Shown here: piece after piece, positions 49,250-63,900 of the stretch
Numbering within the stretch: position 1 is the stretch's first letter
Layout of the letters: each line of letters starts with the position of its first letter
Source: Piromyces finnis
Taxonomy: Eukaryota; Neocallimastigomycota; Neocallimastigomycetes; Neocallimastigales; Neocallimastigaceae
Length of the DNA: 64,000 nt
NCBI GenBank assembly: GCA_002104945.1
Contig: MCFH01000055.1
Span: 124,001 to 188,000 of the forward strand
Reading direction: 5' to 3'
The notes under the pieces: generated by a model
The model's database searches: none
Seen by the model: the letters and a program-made list of their open reading frames with translations, nothing else
What the model was told of the DNA's origin: nothing
Program-made: the position numbers and the translations under genes

Positions 49250-51300
49250 TTTTAAATTGTATAAAAGTGTAATGAACTCTGCAATTTGAACTGTGTAGGA
49301 TTGGTCCCTTCCTAATAAATTAAATAAAATAAAAAAAAAGAAGTAACATCAGGTATGATAGTGTAGTGTTCACTAAGCTCTCCCATGAGTTCATAATATT
49401 TTCATTCGAAGAAACACTAACATTGAAACCTGTGTACGGAACATTAGGAATGTTCCTTTGCCATATCAGTATGATGTCGGCGCTTTTGATTACGTTAGGT
49501 GTCATACTAAACTTATTAAAAAGTAGCTTCATTGAGCTACTAATGATAGAGATTGTTTTAATAAGAAAAGCCGCGAGACTCATTACATATAGAACATGAG
49601 GCACCGATGAACTGTAAAGCTGTTCACTCAAATGTCTTTGTTCCGCCTTATCGATTTATAGCTCATCATAAGCTAAAGGTCCATCAAGAAGGAACATAAA
49701 ATATAGTTATAAATTGTTTTTCTTACTTCCATTTCAGGTAGTAAGTAAGTGATGAATTGATTTTTGTATTTATTGTGAAAAAGAGTAAAAGATCGTCAAG
49801 AAAGCTAAGTGAAAAAGTTTTGTATTCAGAAAATGCAAAACATTCTAAAATTCAATAATAAAAAGATTGTTCGTCATATTCGCAACATGAACAGACACGA
49901 GGGCAGTTAGGAGTAACCCTATTACTGGCAATAGCAATTCTGGTAATGTTTTCACAACCTCATCGAATACAAATAATCCAAGTAATTCCTATATTTAAGT
50001 GAAGTTTGAGACCGACATGCATTAGGCGATTAGAATCAGGAAATTTGTTGTTAGTATATCTGAGGGCTTTACTTCCATTATTTAGGCTACTATTATTCCA
50101 ATAATGATAATAGCCTAAATATTTATTTTAATATTTATTTTCATAAGTTTCTTATGTAGAGAACAAGATTCTTTGGCGTAATGAGACATGAAAGGAATAG
50201 ATCGGATGAAATTTTTAATAATACAGTTTAATTCTCACTATTTAACAAAGCATTTCAATTGTTGCGCAGCACAAATACCTGAATATGTTGTAATCCTCAA
50301 ATTCCTTGTAAGAGTATATAGGTTAATAAATGAATTTCATTCAAAAATAAAATCATTGTTTTTTAGACTTTTATTGTGAAAGCTATTGACACTCCATAAA
50401 ACAGCAGTATTAATAAGAAATTGGGTTCTGCGGGTTCTATTTTTGATGGAATCAAGTAATGGAGCATAATAAGAGATTTTACTTAAAATATGGAAATGAA
50501 TGACTATATTTTTTAAACCAATAAGAACACAATTGCTGGTAAAAAAAAGCTTTTGAAAGAGAATAAAGATTTTTGAACTTTTTTGTACATGTTAGATAAA
50601 ATAGGAGTCAGAGAAAGATCTTCGACGAAAGGGATTCCAAAATAGGTATAGCAAGAAACCTTTGGAATCAAATATATACCGATGGAAAATGTTGGGTCTA
50701 CATAATTAAGGGTTGATAGATTTAACAACGATAGTTGCACCCTTATTTATTCCAAAAGACATTTCATTTAAATTAGCCCAGAACAATCAGAACAATGTCA
50801 TCAGCAAAAAAAACCACCACAGCAATGTTTATTTCCTAAACTAATACCAAGCCTTTCACGTTTATTTAAAATATTGTTGATGAAGAGATTAAATAGTATA
50901 CGAGAAAAAGGGCATCCTTGTTTTACACCACGGTTGATAGGAAATTCATTAGAGAGCATATCCAAGAAACATGCGCGAACTTTTGAGGTAGAGTAGAGAT
51001 TGTTGAGAAAATCAAAATATACACCACATATACCTAATTTATATAACTTTGTAAGGATATTAAATATAAGAACCGAGTCGTATACTTTTTTGAGGTCAAG
51101 GAAAGTAACATAAGTGGCTTTTCCTTTAAACTTTCTTCTTTGACAGATTTCTCTAATGAAAATAAATAAGCTAATACATTCTTCTTTATTGCGAAAACCA
51201 AATTGCTCAGGTCATAAGAAAGAACATACTTTGAAATTCTATCAGTTACGATTAGTCTTTTATAAAATATATAATTCAAATACTTTTATATTATTAATGT
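49250..51300 (-). pseudogene. Decayed LINE (non-LTR retrotransposon) reverse transcriptase
   Basis: Reading the minus strand across several frames gives ordered pieces of a LINE ORF2 reverse transcriptase. EQFGFRNKEEC is near 51210, FLDLKKVYDSV near 51090 and FPINRGVKQGCPFSRILFN near 50920. FADDIVLI is near 50790, YFGIPF near 50650 and a Cys-rich piece CPRVCSCCEYDE near 49890. Frames change between pieces: there is one surplus T before FADD, and a stop lies upstream of EQFGFRN. No long frame survives, so the copy is dead. The G+C content is higher than the flanks, as expected for an inserted element. The N-terminal endonuclease part is not seen, consistent with 5' truncation. Such LINEs could supply the machinery that mobilises the SINE-like repeats, but this copy cannot. 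The boundaries are approximate. Confidence 0.8.
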
Positions 51301-51804
51301 ATGAAGAAGGTCAAAATTAAAATGGGTACAGAAATGCAAATAGAATAAATTCAATATAAAAATATTTTTTATGTATTATTTAATTAGAATGAATAAAGAG
51401 TATCTTGATTATATTAAATTAAAAAGAAATAACATTTAATTATATTACTTATTGAGAATAAGTATAATAAAACGTTATTACGTGCAAATTAATAGTAAAT
51501 TTAAAAAAAAAAAAAAACTAAATTATTAAAATATATGAACCTTATTGTTTTGATTTAAAATTTTATATTTATTATATTATATAAAACTACAAAAACTAGG
51601 AAAAAATCTAATTATAAAAAGAAAAAGTTTAAAAAAATTTTTTTTCTATTTTAAATTCTCATATTCTAATATTCTATCATTTAATAGTTTTAAAAATACA
51701 GTATTATATATTAATATAAAATATGTAGTGAAATTATAAATAAATCATTATTATTATCTCTTTGGAAAAAAAAAATTATTTCTTTTTTTTTATTCTTTAT
51801 TTCA
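51301..51804. other. Intergenic A+T-rich DNA
   Basis: About 0.5 kb between the decayed LINE and the 3' end of the large LRR gene, with no visible feature. Confidence 0.55.
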
Positions 51805-54800
51805 TTAATTTCGTAATATTCTAGCAATAGCAATAATCCATATAAGGTTTAAAATCTTGAATATACTTTTAATTTCTTTTTGTGAGAAGCTTCCACTACT
51901 GTTTAAATCTAAATTAAGATATTTAAAAAAAATATTTATTTAATATTTTAAATAATTTTAAAGTAAAACTTTAATATTAAAATAAGAAATATTAGTTACC
52001 ATTATCATTTATGATATTATCTTCCATATCACCACCATTTTCACATTCAATATAACCTATTCCTGAAAGTCCTTTATTACACTTACAAACACCGTCAATT
52101 ACTGTTGAAACAGATTCATTTTTACATACATTACATTCATAATGGATATTTGGGTAGGTACAGTATAAATTTATTTCATCATTTGGATAACATAATTTGG
52201 TATCACTAAAATCACATTTATCCAATACATAGTTATATTTATTAATGTTTGGGATTTTTCCATACAAATTCTTATTATTTTGTAAATTACTAAAAATAGT
52301 AGAAGCGTTTTTAATATTTTAATAATATAAATTAAAAAAATAATAATATAATTTAGTATTTTCTTTTCTTTTTTTTTTTTAATAGTATTTACTTATATAT
52401 AAAATACACATATCAATTGAAATATACATTTCAGCAATATTAGTAAGTTTTTCTAATTCCTTCGTTGGTATTTCTTCATTTAATTGGTTATTACTAATAT
52501 CACTATTTTATTATTAAAATTATTATAATATTATAATAGTATTAATGAATTTCAATATAATATTCTTTTTTTAAAAAAATATATATATTTATTTACATTA
52601 TTTTTAAATTTGTTAACTTTCCAATTTCAGATGGGATGGAACCAGTTAATTGATTAGAACTTAAGTATCTAGTAATATAATAATAAAATAGTAATATTAT
52701 TACATATATTATAAGTCAATAACAAAATATTATAATATATTTTTAAACTATGTATATATAATATTCAAAATTAATTATTTAATCCTTACATAGTTTTTAA
52801 ATTTGTTAAATTTCCAATTTCAGAAGGAATGGATGTTAATTGATTATCTTCTAAATATCTATTAATTCGAATTTAAAAAACGAATAAAATAAAAAAAATG
52901 AAGAAAAAAATAAATGCCAATTACTTATTTTTGACTGCAATATAAATATATATCTATAAGATGTTGAATAATAATTTTTACATATAAACTAATTCTGATA
53001 AATTTCCAATTTCAGAAGGGATAGGACCACTTAATTTATTATTAGGTAAAATCCTATTAAAAGAATAACATAAAATCATAATATATATATGTGTGTGTAT
53101 GTGTGTGTGTGTTAATGTAATATATTATTTTTTGATAATAACATTTTTATAGCATATTAAGTTAAAAGAAGTATTTACATATATTTTAAACTTTTTAAAT
53201 TTCCAATTTCTTTTGGTATAGCACCATCTAATTGATTAGCAGATAAGGTTCTATTAATTTAATTAATATAATAAAAGATAAATAAATAAAAGATATATAT
53301 TAATTCATGAAAGTCTAGTATTTTTGTATAATTATTAAGTAATAACTAAAAAAAAAAATAATAGTATTTTTTTCTTACAAAATTTCTAAATTTGTTAACT
53401 TTCCAATTTCTGATGGAATGGAAGAACTTAATTGGTTTTTAGATAAATCCCTATTAAATTTCAATTAAAATGATGAATTAATAAATATATTTATTATTTA
53501 GCTAACTTGGTAATTAATCATTTTAATGGTATATATTATATTATAATAAAAAACAAATAATTATTTTTTACAAATATTTCAAATTTGTTAAGTTTCCAAT
53601 TTCAGTAGGAATAACACCACTTAATTGATTATTAGATAAAAGTCTATTATAATGAAATAATGTATCAATATATCTTTAATAAATATAGTTTTAATAATAT
53701 ATTATAAATTAAATAACTTTACAAATCTTCTAAATTTGTTAATTTCAAGAATTCAGATGGAATAGAACCACTTAATTGATTATTAGATAAAATTCTATTA
53801 ATATTTAATATAAAAAAGAAAAAGAAAAACATATCAATTTAATAATTTAGTATTTCTTATTAATTCTAATAATATATAAAAAAATAAATGATGTTATTTT
53901 CTTTTACATAATTTTTAAATTTGTTAAATTTCCAATTTCAGAAGGAATGGAACTTACTTGATTATTAAACATAGTTCTATTAAAGTAGTTAATAAAAAAT
54001 TTAAAAAAAAAAAAAAAAAGAAAATACATTATTTATTTATTTTTTAATAACTAATTTTTTGTTATATATGTTATAATGTTATATATGAAATTAAATAATA
54101 AATATTACAAATATAATAAATTGGTTAAATTTCCAAATTCAGCTGGAATAGAACTAAATTGATTATCATTTAAATATCTATAAAGATAATAAGTAAAGAT
54201 TAGAAAAAAAATAAAAATATATAAATTATATGACAGATTTTTTTATAGTTATTTTTAAAATATATAATATATATAATTTATATATTCATAGAGAAATGAT
54301 ATTTTACAATTCTATTAAATTGGTTAAATTTCCAATTACAGTTGGGACAGGTCCGCTAAACTTATTACCATCTAAATTTCTATTAAATTAAATTATATAT
54401 TACTTTAATTTATTTCCTTTTTTTTAACAACTTTTAATTTTTAATAGTATAAATTATAATAGTAATCTTTACAAATATTCAAGATTTTTTAAATTTCCAA
54501 TTTCAGAGGGAATGGAACTTAATTCATTACTTTCTGAATATCTATTAATGCAATTTATATTATAATATTAATGTTATAATTTTTTTATTTCGATAGTTTT
54601 TTTTTTATTTTAATTGGGTATAAGAAATTAAATAATAATTTTTACAAAATTTCTAAATTTTCTAAATTTCCAATTTCAGAAGGAAGGGAGCTCAATTCAT
54701 TATGATCTATATATCTATTAAATTAAAATATTTTTTTTAAAAGAAGAAAGATAATATGTTAATTTTTAATAGGCGACAAATAATAATAAATTAAGAAATA

Positions 54801-57025
54801 TTTTTTTTTACAATAATTTTAAATCTGTTAAATTTCCTATTTCAGGGGGAATGGATTTTAAAAGACTATAACCAATATCTCTATAGATAAATAAATAAAA
54901 ATATTAAAAAATAATTTTTAATTTTTAATAAAATATAAAAAAAAATTAATCATGAATTTTTACAGTTCTGTTAAATTTGTTAATTTTCCAATTTCAGAAG
55001 GAATTATATTTAATGAATTATTACATATATATCTATTAAATATATAGCAAAAATAAATATATTAAAGATTATTTTTTTTTAATATTTGTATTAATATAAA
55101 TATTATTCTCATGATATAAATTCATTACAATTCAGTCAAGTTTATTAAACTTCCGTTAAATAGTTCATTAGGAAATGAGGATATTTCATTATTACATAAA
55201 TTTCTATTAATCCATTTAAAATTATTATTCATATTTGGAAACATATTATGAAAGAAAATATATATATTAATTATTAATTTTTAACCAATTTTTTTTTTCT
55301 TAATAATTCTAAAATAAAATTATAATATATATTACAAAGATCTTAAATTGATTAATTTTTCAATTTCAGAAGGAATGGAACTTAATTTATTATCTTGTAA
55401 ATTTCTATTGATATAATATCAAAAAATAAAATATAAATATATAAATAATAAAATAGAGGTTATGAAATTATCAATAGCAATACTCTTTTTTAATATCAAT
55501 ATATTTGTTATATAATTTAATAGTTTATTACAAATATTTTAAATTTATTAAGTTTCCAATTTCAGAAGGAATAGCTCTACTTAGTTCATTATTATTTAAA
55601 TTTCTAATTGTATAATAATAAATATATATTATATGTTATACATTATAATTAATAACAAATAAATAAATCATTATTAGTAACCTAATATTATATTATATAA
55701 TTATATAAAATGAGATTTTACAATGTAATTAAATTTGTTAAATTTAAAATTTCTGATGGAATAGAACCACTCATTTGATTATTTCCTAATTGTCTAATTA
55801 TTAATTATACAACGATAAAAATAATGGAAATATAAAAAATATAAATTTATAATTAGAAAATAGAATTTAGTAATAATAATTATTTTTTAACTTCTTATAT
55901 TAAAAAATGATTTTTACAATGATCTTAAGTTTGTTAATTTTTTAATTCCAGAAGGAATGGATTCTATTTGATTACCATCTACATTTCTAGTAATTCAATT
56001 ATATAACATTCCATTGGAAATATCATATTAAATATTAAAAAAGAGAATATATGTTAATTATATTAATTATAATACTTATAATTACTAAATATTCAATGAT
56101 ATATAGTTAGAAAATAAATTTTACAATTCTGTTAATTTTGTTAAATTTCCGATTTCAGAAGGAAGAGAACGTAGATTACTTTTTTCTAAATATCTATTAT
56201 TGTAGTTGTAATAATTAATTGAATGGGGAAAAAAATGAAATAAATAAAAATAATGAAATTTAATTTAATTTTATTTTTGAAAATTAACATAAATATATAA
56301 ATATTTACAAATATTCTAAATTTGTTAATTTTCCAATTTCAGAAGGAATTGGATCATTGAAAATATTATTGCCTAAGTTTCTATTAAAATTATTTAGTTA
56401 AAATAGTTAAATATTATATAAATAATTGTACAGTTTATCGATTATTAAAAATTACATTCATATAAAAGTTTAAATAATAAACTATAAAGTATAAAAAACT
56501 TACAATTTCGTTAATTTTATTAAATTTCCAATACTAGAAGGAATAGCACCATTTATTATATTATTACTTAAATTTCTAATTATTTAATTATAAAAAAAAA
56601 TAATAATAGGATATATTAATATATTAATATATATTAAAATTTTTTTTTTGATTTTCGATTTTTAATTATATTTTATAAATATATAAATATTATTAAATAT
56701 ATCATATAATTTTTACAATTCTCGTAAATCTATTAAATCTCCAATTTCAGATGGAATTGAACTCAATTTGTTGGTATTTAAATATCTTTTCATATGAAAA
56801 ATATAAAATATAAAAATATAAAAAAATATATAAATTATATATTATATAAATTATTATTTTTTTAATAATTAATAATTAATAATATTACAAATATCTTAAT
56901 TTTGTTAATTTTCCAATCTCTGAAGGTATAGAACTTAATTGATTATCATTTAAGTATCTATTATTTTAATAATAAATGTATATGTAACAAATTAGAACTC
57001 TGATATATTATTTTTAATTTTATTC

Positions 57026-57059
<34 letters not shown>

Positions 57060-58816
57060 GTTTAATGAGTTATTACAATGATCTTAAATTTATTAGATTT
57101 CCAATTCCAGATGGAATGGATCCAGCTAATTGATTACTACTTAGTTTTCTATTGATATAATATATATAAATTATAAATATTAATTAATTGTAATAAATAA
57201 AAATATATAAATATGTATTAAAAATTATTTTTTTTTATTCTATGATATATATTGAAGAATAAAGCATTACAAATATTGTAAATTTGATAAATTCAAAATT
57301 TCAAATGGAATAGATCCAGTTAATTGATTACTTTCTAAATATCTATTAGTGAAAATATAAAAATATAATATATTTTTTATATTAATTACATCAACTTTGA
57401 TCAGCATTTAGAATTAATTAGATATCAAATATTTATATTTATATTTATATTTATATTTATATTTATATTTATATTTATATTTATATTTATATTTATATTT
57501 ATATTTATATTTATATTTATATTTATATTTATATTTATATTTATATTTATATTTATATTTATATTTATATTATATTTATATTTATATTTTTTTTTTATTT
57601 ATATTTATATTTATATTTATATTTATATATATATATATGATATTACAAATAGTTTAATTTTGTTAAATTTCCAATTTCAGATGGAATAGAAATTAATTCA
57701 TTGTTATTTAAATATCTATTTATGAAAAATTATAAATATAAAATGAATAAAAGAATTAGAATTTATTTTTATAATATATCCTTTAATTTTTATAGATGTA
57801 TTAATATATTAATATTATAAAAAAATGAATAATAAATAAATATAGTATTAGTTTTCATACAAATTTTGTAAATTTTTTAAATTTCCAATTTCAGAAGGAA
57901 TGGATCCAGATAAGTGATTATTATTTAAATTCCTATTAATAATTAGAATTTTATATATTAATAAATAAATACAAACCAATAACAATTATTTACATTTTTT
58001 TTTAAATAAATTATATTATATGTTATTTATGAAAAAATTAAAAAGCATAATATTACAAATAACTTAAATTTGATAAGTTTCCAATTTCAGAAGGAATAGA
58101 ACCGGTTAATTTATTAAAACTTAAGTCTCTTCATTATTTAAATAGAAAAATAATAATTCATTAAATATATATAATCAAATTAAACTATTTACATATATAT
58201 ATAGTAAAAATATTTTATTAATAATACAAATATTTCAAGTTATTTAAATTTCCAACATCTTTAGGAATTGATCCAGTTAATTCTGCATAATGAAGATTCC
58301 TTTTTTAAATATTCATAAAATATTTATGATTAATATTATTCTATTTCTATATTTTTATATATCAAATATATTAAAATATTTAAATATTTTTTATTACAAA
58401 GTTTCTAAATATGGCATTGATCCAAAAGAATCTGGCATAACTGGATTCTTAACAGCATCCCAGCTTTTATTAATATAATAGTAATTAATTAACAAAAAGA
58501 GTGTATTGTAATGTGAGTAAAATTATAATTAAACATATATATATGTTAATAAATAAAAACAAAAAAAAAAATCTAAATCCTACAAAGTAATTGATGTTAT
58601 ATGGCCATCTTCATTACATTCAATATCCTTGTCTAAACAACAATCATATATTGCATCTTTTCCGAGTAAAGTATTCACAAATTTACATTCTTCTATTATT
58701 GTTCCACGTTTGGATTTTTGATAATTTTTATTATCTATACCATTTGAAATATTTCGTCCACTAATAAATTTTATTTCTAAAATGGAAGAAATTATTAAAT
58801 ATAACGGTATTCTCAT
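51805..58816 (-). CDS. Secreted plant-type LRR protein, about 35 exons with one LRR per exon
   Basis: Exon 1 (58816-58584) encodes a signal peptide (MRIPLYLIISSILEIKFISG) and a Cys cap with DCCLDKDIEC, like the N-terminal cap of plant LRR receptors. Exon 2 is 58463-58398. Then 31 exons each encode one LRR of the type LxxNxLxGxIPxEIGNLxNLxxL, spaced about 150-210 bp except for one large intron near 57350-57640. Those I measured are 66-75 nt and mostly 72 (for example 52668-52597). All checked introns are phase 2, splitting the same codon, so single LRR exons are interchangeable. The penultimate exon (52289-52000) has ten Cys in EGF-like spacing (CNVCKN, CKCNKGLSGIGYIECENG). The last (51908-51805) ends NLIWIIAIARILRN, a possible GPI or membrane anchor. 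Total is about 970 residues, probably a cell-surface protein. Ligand and role are unknown. Confidence 0.85.
57431..57636. repeat. (TTTATA)n minisatellite inside an LRR-gene intron
   Basis: About 30 copies of the hexamer TTTATA, with one T-rich interruption near 57590, fill the enlarged intron between two LRR exons. Confidence 0.92.
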
Positions 58817-60973
58817 CTTTTTTAAAAAAAAAAAAAATACTAAATAACAATAATTTTTTCTTTTCTTAATAAAACTTAGTATTTATTATTTTATAAATAA
58901 TAAAAATAAAAAAAAATAATTCAGCTTTAACTTAAAATGAAAAGAAATACATAAATAAAAAAGAAAAAATTATATATATATATATTAAAATCTATTAAAT
59001 AATATTTAAAATAATATTTGAGTGAAATCTTATTAAGTTAATTTTTATTTATATATTTAAAGTTTTGAATTTTGGATATTTAATAAAATATACTAAAAGT
59101 TTTATATATGTAAAATAATATCCAACAAAAGGAACATAAATATATATATTTAATTAATCCATGAATTAGTAAAGATATACGGATAATAATAATCTAATAT
59201 TTATTTTTTAGAAGGTATTAATTTAGGTTTTATAATTATGTCAACTTTATTAATATAATTTATCATAAAGAGCTACTATTGTTACATACTATTCAATCTA
59301 CATATATTTATATAGAAAGAATAAAGAATAAAAAATAGCTCAGACCATTTTATTAAATTTTCTTTAAAATGAGATTTTATTGAGTTTATTTTTATTTATA
59401 TATTTATAGTCTTGAATATATTTAATCTTTTATAAAAAAAAATTATAGATTAAAATAAAAAAAATTTCATAAATATATTATTTATTAAAATTTATTTATA
59501 TTCCAATTACCAATAACTTTATTTTTAAATAGTTTAAAAATATTATTCTTGCTTAACCATTAATTAAATAGTAAAAAGGTTTTCCCATTTTTTCTATTAT
59601 ACTTTTTGAATCATTGAAATAGTATATAAAAAAATACATGGATATGGATACTTTAACTAATAATTTAAAAAAAATAAGAACTTATGATGTAATGAAAAGA
59701 TATATAAATAAGAATATTAATAATAATAGATAATAACTTTACCAAAATAATTTTAATGATATAGAATATATTCAAATATAATACTAAGTTTTTCCTAAAT
59801 TTCATCAAAAATTTTGAAAAATATTTATATAAATTTATTTCTAATCATAATTATTAATATTAGGAAAAATTATTAATATACTTAAATACCAGAATAGGCT
59901 ATTATCTCATGTTTATGAACCTTACAGGTTCCTATCCAATTTTGGCTTTGTCAATCTCATAATCCGGACTCACATGTTTAATTATCCTGGTTTTTAATTA
60001 ACCAGTGAGGAGAGTCATATCGTTCCAGGACAAAAGTGGAGTATCTTTTCTAGTTACATAATACTTTTATATCATAATAATTATAAAGTAACTCATTTAA
60101 AAAATTATAATTTACTATTAATAAGATTAAATGACAATTATTTATAAAATTATTGAAATGTATTATCTAACAAGTTAAAATACATTATCGTTTTTTATTT
60201 CTAAAAAGTAGAGTATTTATCATAAATCATTATTGTTTCAATAAAATAAATAAACAATTTTTCTAATTATTTTAATTGAAAATATATATATATAGCAACC
60301 TTATTAAATTAATAAATAACTTTATAAATGTATTATTTATTTATATTTATATATATTTAAATATTATATAAAAAAAAGTATAAAAATAAAGTATAAATAA
60401 TTATATTATATATTTACTATAATTTAAATTATAATTCAATTTTTTTATTTAAAAAAAAAATAATTATAGAGAAATCCAAAGGAATAAATACTATATTTTT
60501 ATATATTAATGACAAATGTTAATATTAATATATTAATAAATATTATCAAAAAAGTAAATAAAAATTAATTATTGTTGTTGTTTTAAATTCTGATAAATAA
60601 AAAAAAAAAATATCATTATACCATATAATCTTCTTTTTTAACTGTTATTTCATATAATGAAATTAAAACTTTTAAAATAACAATGAAAAATGTGAAAATA
60701 AAATACATTACAAAATAATATTTTATGTATTTTTTATGTATTTGTATTTTATAAAATTATAAATTAATATTGTACTACATTTTTATTCTTGGGTTATTTT
60801 TTAATAAAAAGATTTTAAGAAAGTTACAATATTTATATTATAAAATAAATATAAATAAATAAAAGATTATAAAAACCCAAATAGTTTTATAAATAAATTT
60901 AAGTGTAAACTAAATTTATCTGACAGATTAAGAGTCTCAATTGCTCTTATATTTAAGTAAGTTTTTTTTTAAT
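58817..60973. other. Intergenic region between the LRR gene and the copia element
   Basis: About 2.15 kb, mostly A+T-rich. A G+C-richer island with inverted repeats lies at about 59887-60055 (separate entry). If the copia element is intact, its 5' LTR and primer-binding site must be in this stretch, but I could not identify them without the 3' LTR. Confidence 0.5.
59887..60055. other. Isolated G+C-richer island with inverted repeats, unidentified
   Basis: This patch of about 170 bp stands out from its surroundings. It contains GAACCT/AGGTTC (59917-59931), CTGGTT/AACCAG (59987-60005) and GACTC/GAGTC (59967-60016), which could fold into nested stems. No open frame and no convincing tRNA is visible. 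It could be an LTR fragment, a structured RNA or a relic repeat. Confidence 0.4.
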
Positions 60974-63900
60974 ATGTCAAAAAGAAAATCTAACGGAGAT
61001 ACTGGATCAATTCCTATATTCGATCCTACCGTTATGCTAGGAAAGGTCACTTATGAATTGAACAATAAAAATTTCATAACGTGGCAAATGTTTATGAGGA
61101 ATATTTTAAATTATTATGGTCTTGAAGATTGGGTTGATGAAAACAAAACCCCAAAGATCAAAAGTGACGAAGGAATGGATATCGACGGAGAAGAATATCT
61201 AAAGGCACCTTTTGAAATCAATACCTACTATGATAAGAACGTAACCGAAGATGACTTAAAAACAGATAGGAATATCCAATTTTTAATTAGGTATACTTTA
61301 GGCCCAAACTGCCAACAAGATATCCAAGATAGGTCTTTAACAAGCTACGAAATGTGGAAACTATTAGAAGACATTTATTTAGGGGATAAAATAGAAAGAA
61401 AGAATAGGCTTATTAAGGAAACAAACTCCTTAAAATACGACCCGAAAGAAAGTTTCTCAAGATTTGTAAATAAGTTAAATTCCAACTTTAATAAGTTAGA
61501 ACAACTAAATGTGAAAATAGATGATGAAGAAAAAATTGGTTTACTGTATCAAGCCTTACCAGAAAAATATAGGAAAGTCACAGTCCTTAAGCATGAAGAC
61601 TGGGAAGAATGCAAAAAGGACACAGCAAGAATGATAGATAAGATGAACAAATTTGATCCGAAAGAGAAATCTGAAACCTTCGGAATTAGACATATCTTTA
61701 GTGTTGAAGGTAGTTACAAAGGTGATAAAAGAAAGGAAAGTACTAAATACTACCGCAACAAACAAAGTAATAATCATAATAAAAATACAAATAAAGGAAA
61801 AGAAAAGTCCAATGAAGAAAGAAATTGGAATAACAAAAATAAACAAAACATTACATGTTATTTTTGTCATCAAAAAGGACATACTGTAAAACAATGTCGT
61901 ATTCAAAAAGAACTTTCAGAAGAAGTTACAAGAAGGCTAAGAAAAGAGAAAAATAAAGGCAAGGAAGCATTTTTAGCAACAGGTGAAATAGTAAATAAAC
62001 AAACCACTGAAGACTTTGAACCAGAAGTTGGATATCAAGATTTGTTTACAGTTGATTACAATACATTATTTGACAATAACAATGATGAATGTAATAATAA
62101 ATCATGCAATTACGTATCTTGTGAAAATGTACCTACAAGTTTTACTACATGGACTTTAGATTCTGGTGCTTCTAATCATATTACCAAAGATATAGGAATT
62201 CTCAAAAATGTTTTTGAACATGTAGAACCAATCAATTATGCAAATGGAGCGACTACAAAGTCAACACATATGGGTGAAGTAAATGGATCTATTAATGAAG
62301 AACCAATAAAATTAGAAGATGTAATGTACATCCCAGATGTAAAACGAAATTTAATTTCTGTTGCCAAGTTAGTTAAAAGTGGCTACCAAATAATCTTTGA
62401 TGAGAAGAACAATAATGTATTTGCATATATAAAAGATAAGAAAACAGATAATGTATACGAAGTTAAAGCAAATGAATATGATGTATTCAATTTGTACATC
62501 AAAGAAGGTAATGTAGTTAATAATTACTCAATGTGCGATAATGTACGAAACAATGGTGAATACTGGCATAGAAGAATAGGGCATCTGAATTTCAACAATA
62601 ATGATGAAAAGAACAATATTCACAATTGTACAATATGCATGAGAAGCAAAATGAAAGAAATCCCTCATAAAAGGTCAGATAGTAGAGCATCAAGTGTTTT
62701 GGAACTAGTACACATCGATTTGGTAGGTCCAATCACACCATCAATTCATGACAACGTATACTTTTTAAGTATCTTAGATGATTACAGTCGATATGGATGG
62801 GTAATATTTGTCAAGAATAAAAGTGATGTTTTCAAAGAATTTGGAAATTGGCTGAATAAAACTACTAATGAATTATCATCCAAAGTAAAATATCTTAGAA
62901 GCGATAATGGAACTGAATTCACTTCTAATAACTTCAAGGAGTTATGTAACGAATATGGAATAACTCAACAATTCACCGTCCCTGGAAATCCGGAGCAGAA
63001 TGGAAGAGCAGAAAGATTCAATGGAAAGTTAATAAAAACTGCTACTGCAATGTTAATGGACGCAAGGTTATGTCGTCGCTTTTGGGAAGATGCTGTGAAA
63101 ACAGCGAACTATGTTCATAATCGAGTTCCGCACAGTGGAATTAATGGTGAAATACCATTTGAATTAATGTACAACAGAAAAGTTGATTATAAAAATTTAA
63201 GAGTATTTGGATGTAAAGTGTATTATTTAGATGACAGTAACATTCCAAAATTTCAAGACAAAACTAAGGAGGGAATCTTTATCGGATATGATGAATCTTC
63301 AGTAGGATACAGAATATTCGACATAAAATCAAGGAAAATTAAAGTGAAAAGAGTCGTAGGTTTTTTAGAAGAAGAACCTGGTGACTACAATTATAATTTA
63401 GAAAAAGAAAATAATAATGAAACATATAGTCAAGATACAGAAACTTTTCAAGTAAGGAACTTTAATTATATGTATGATAAAGAAAATGAAAACAATAACA
63501 ATAAAGACAAAAAAGAAAAGGACATTTCAAATGAAAATGATAAATTAATGAATGAAAACCTAGAAACACTCAATGATAAAACTAGTAATAAAGAAGACTT
63601 AAAAGAAGTAAATTATGAAGAAAAATTTAGAAATATAGAAGAAAAGCTGGATAAGCTCACGTCACTATTAAATAAAGAAAAAAATAATAGTTCTGAAAGT
63701 TTTATGCAAGTCTGCGAGGACACTAATGATAGTAATATGAGTATAGAAGACTCAGAAGAAGAAGACTTAAATCTCTTAGACTATATTAAACTAAAAGAAA
63801 AGAAAAAAGAACGTTTGAACAAAAATAATTACCAGAAAATTGAAGGAATGGAAGAAAATAAAGAAATTAAAATAAGTACTTCAATGGAATCTGTAAGTGA

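Noticed and set aside
52428-58300. Regularly spaced conserved blocks resembling a CRISPR array or satellite
   Set aside because: The blocks translate as single LRRs bounded by GT-AG sites with constant phase; spacers are variable introns.
59930-59985. tRNA-Met-like sequence around CTCATAA
   Set aside because: No D arm, T arm or B box at the right distances.
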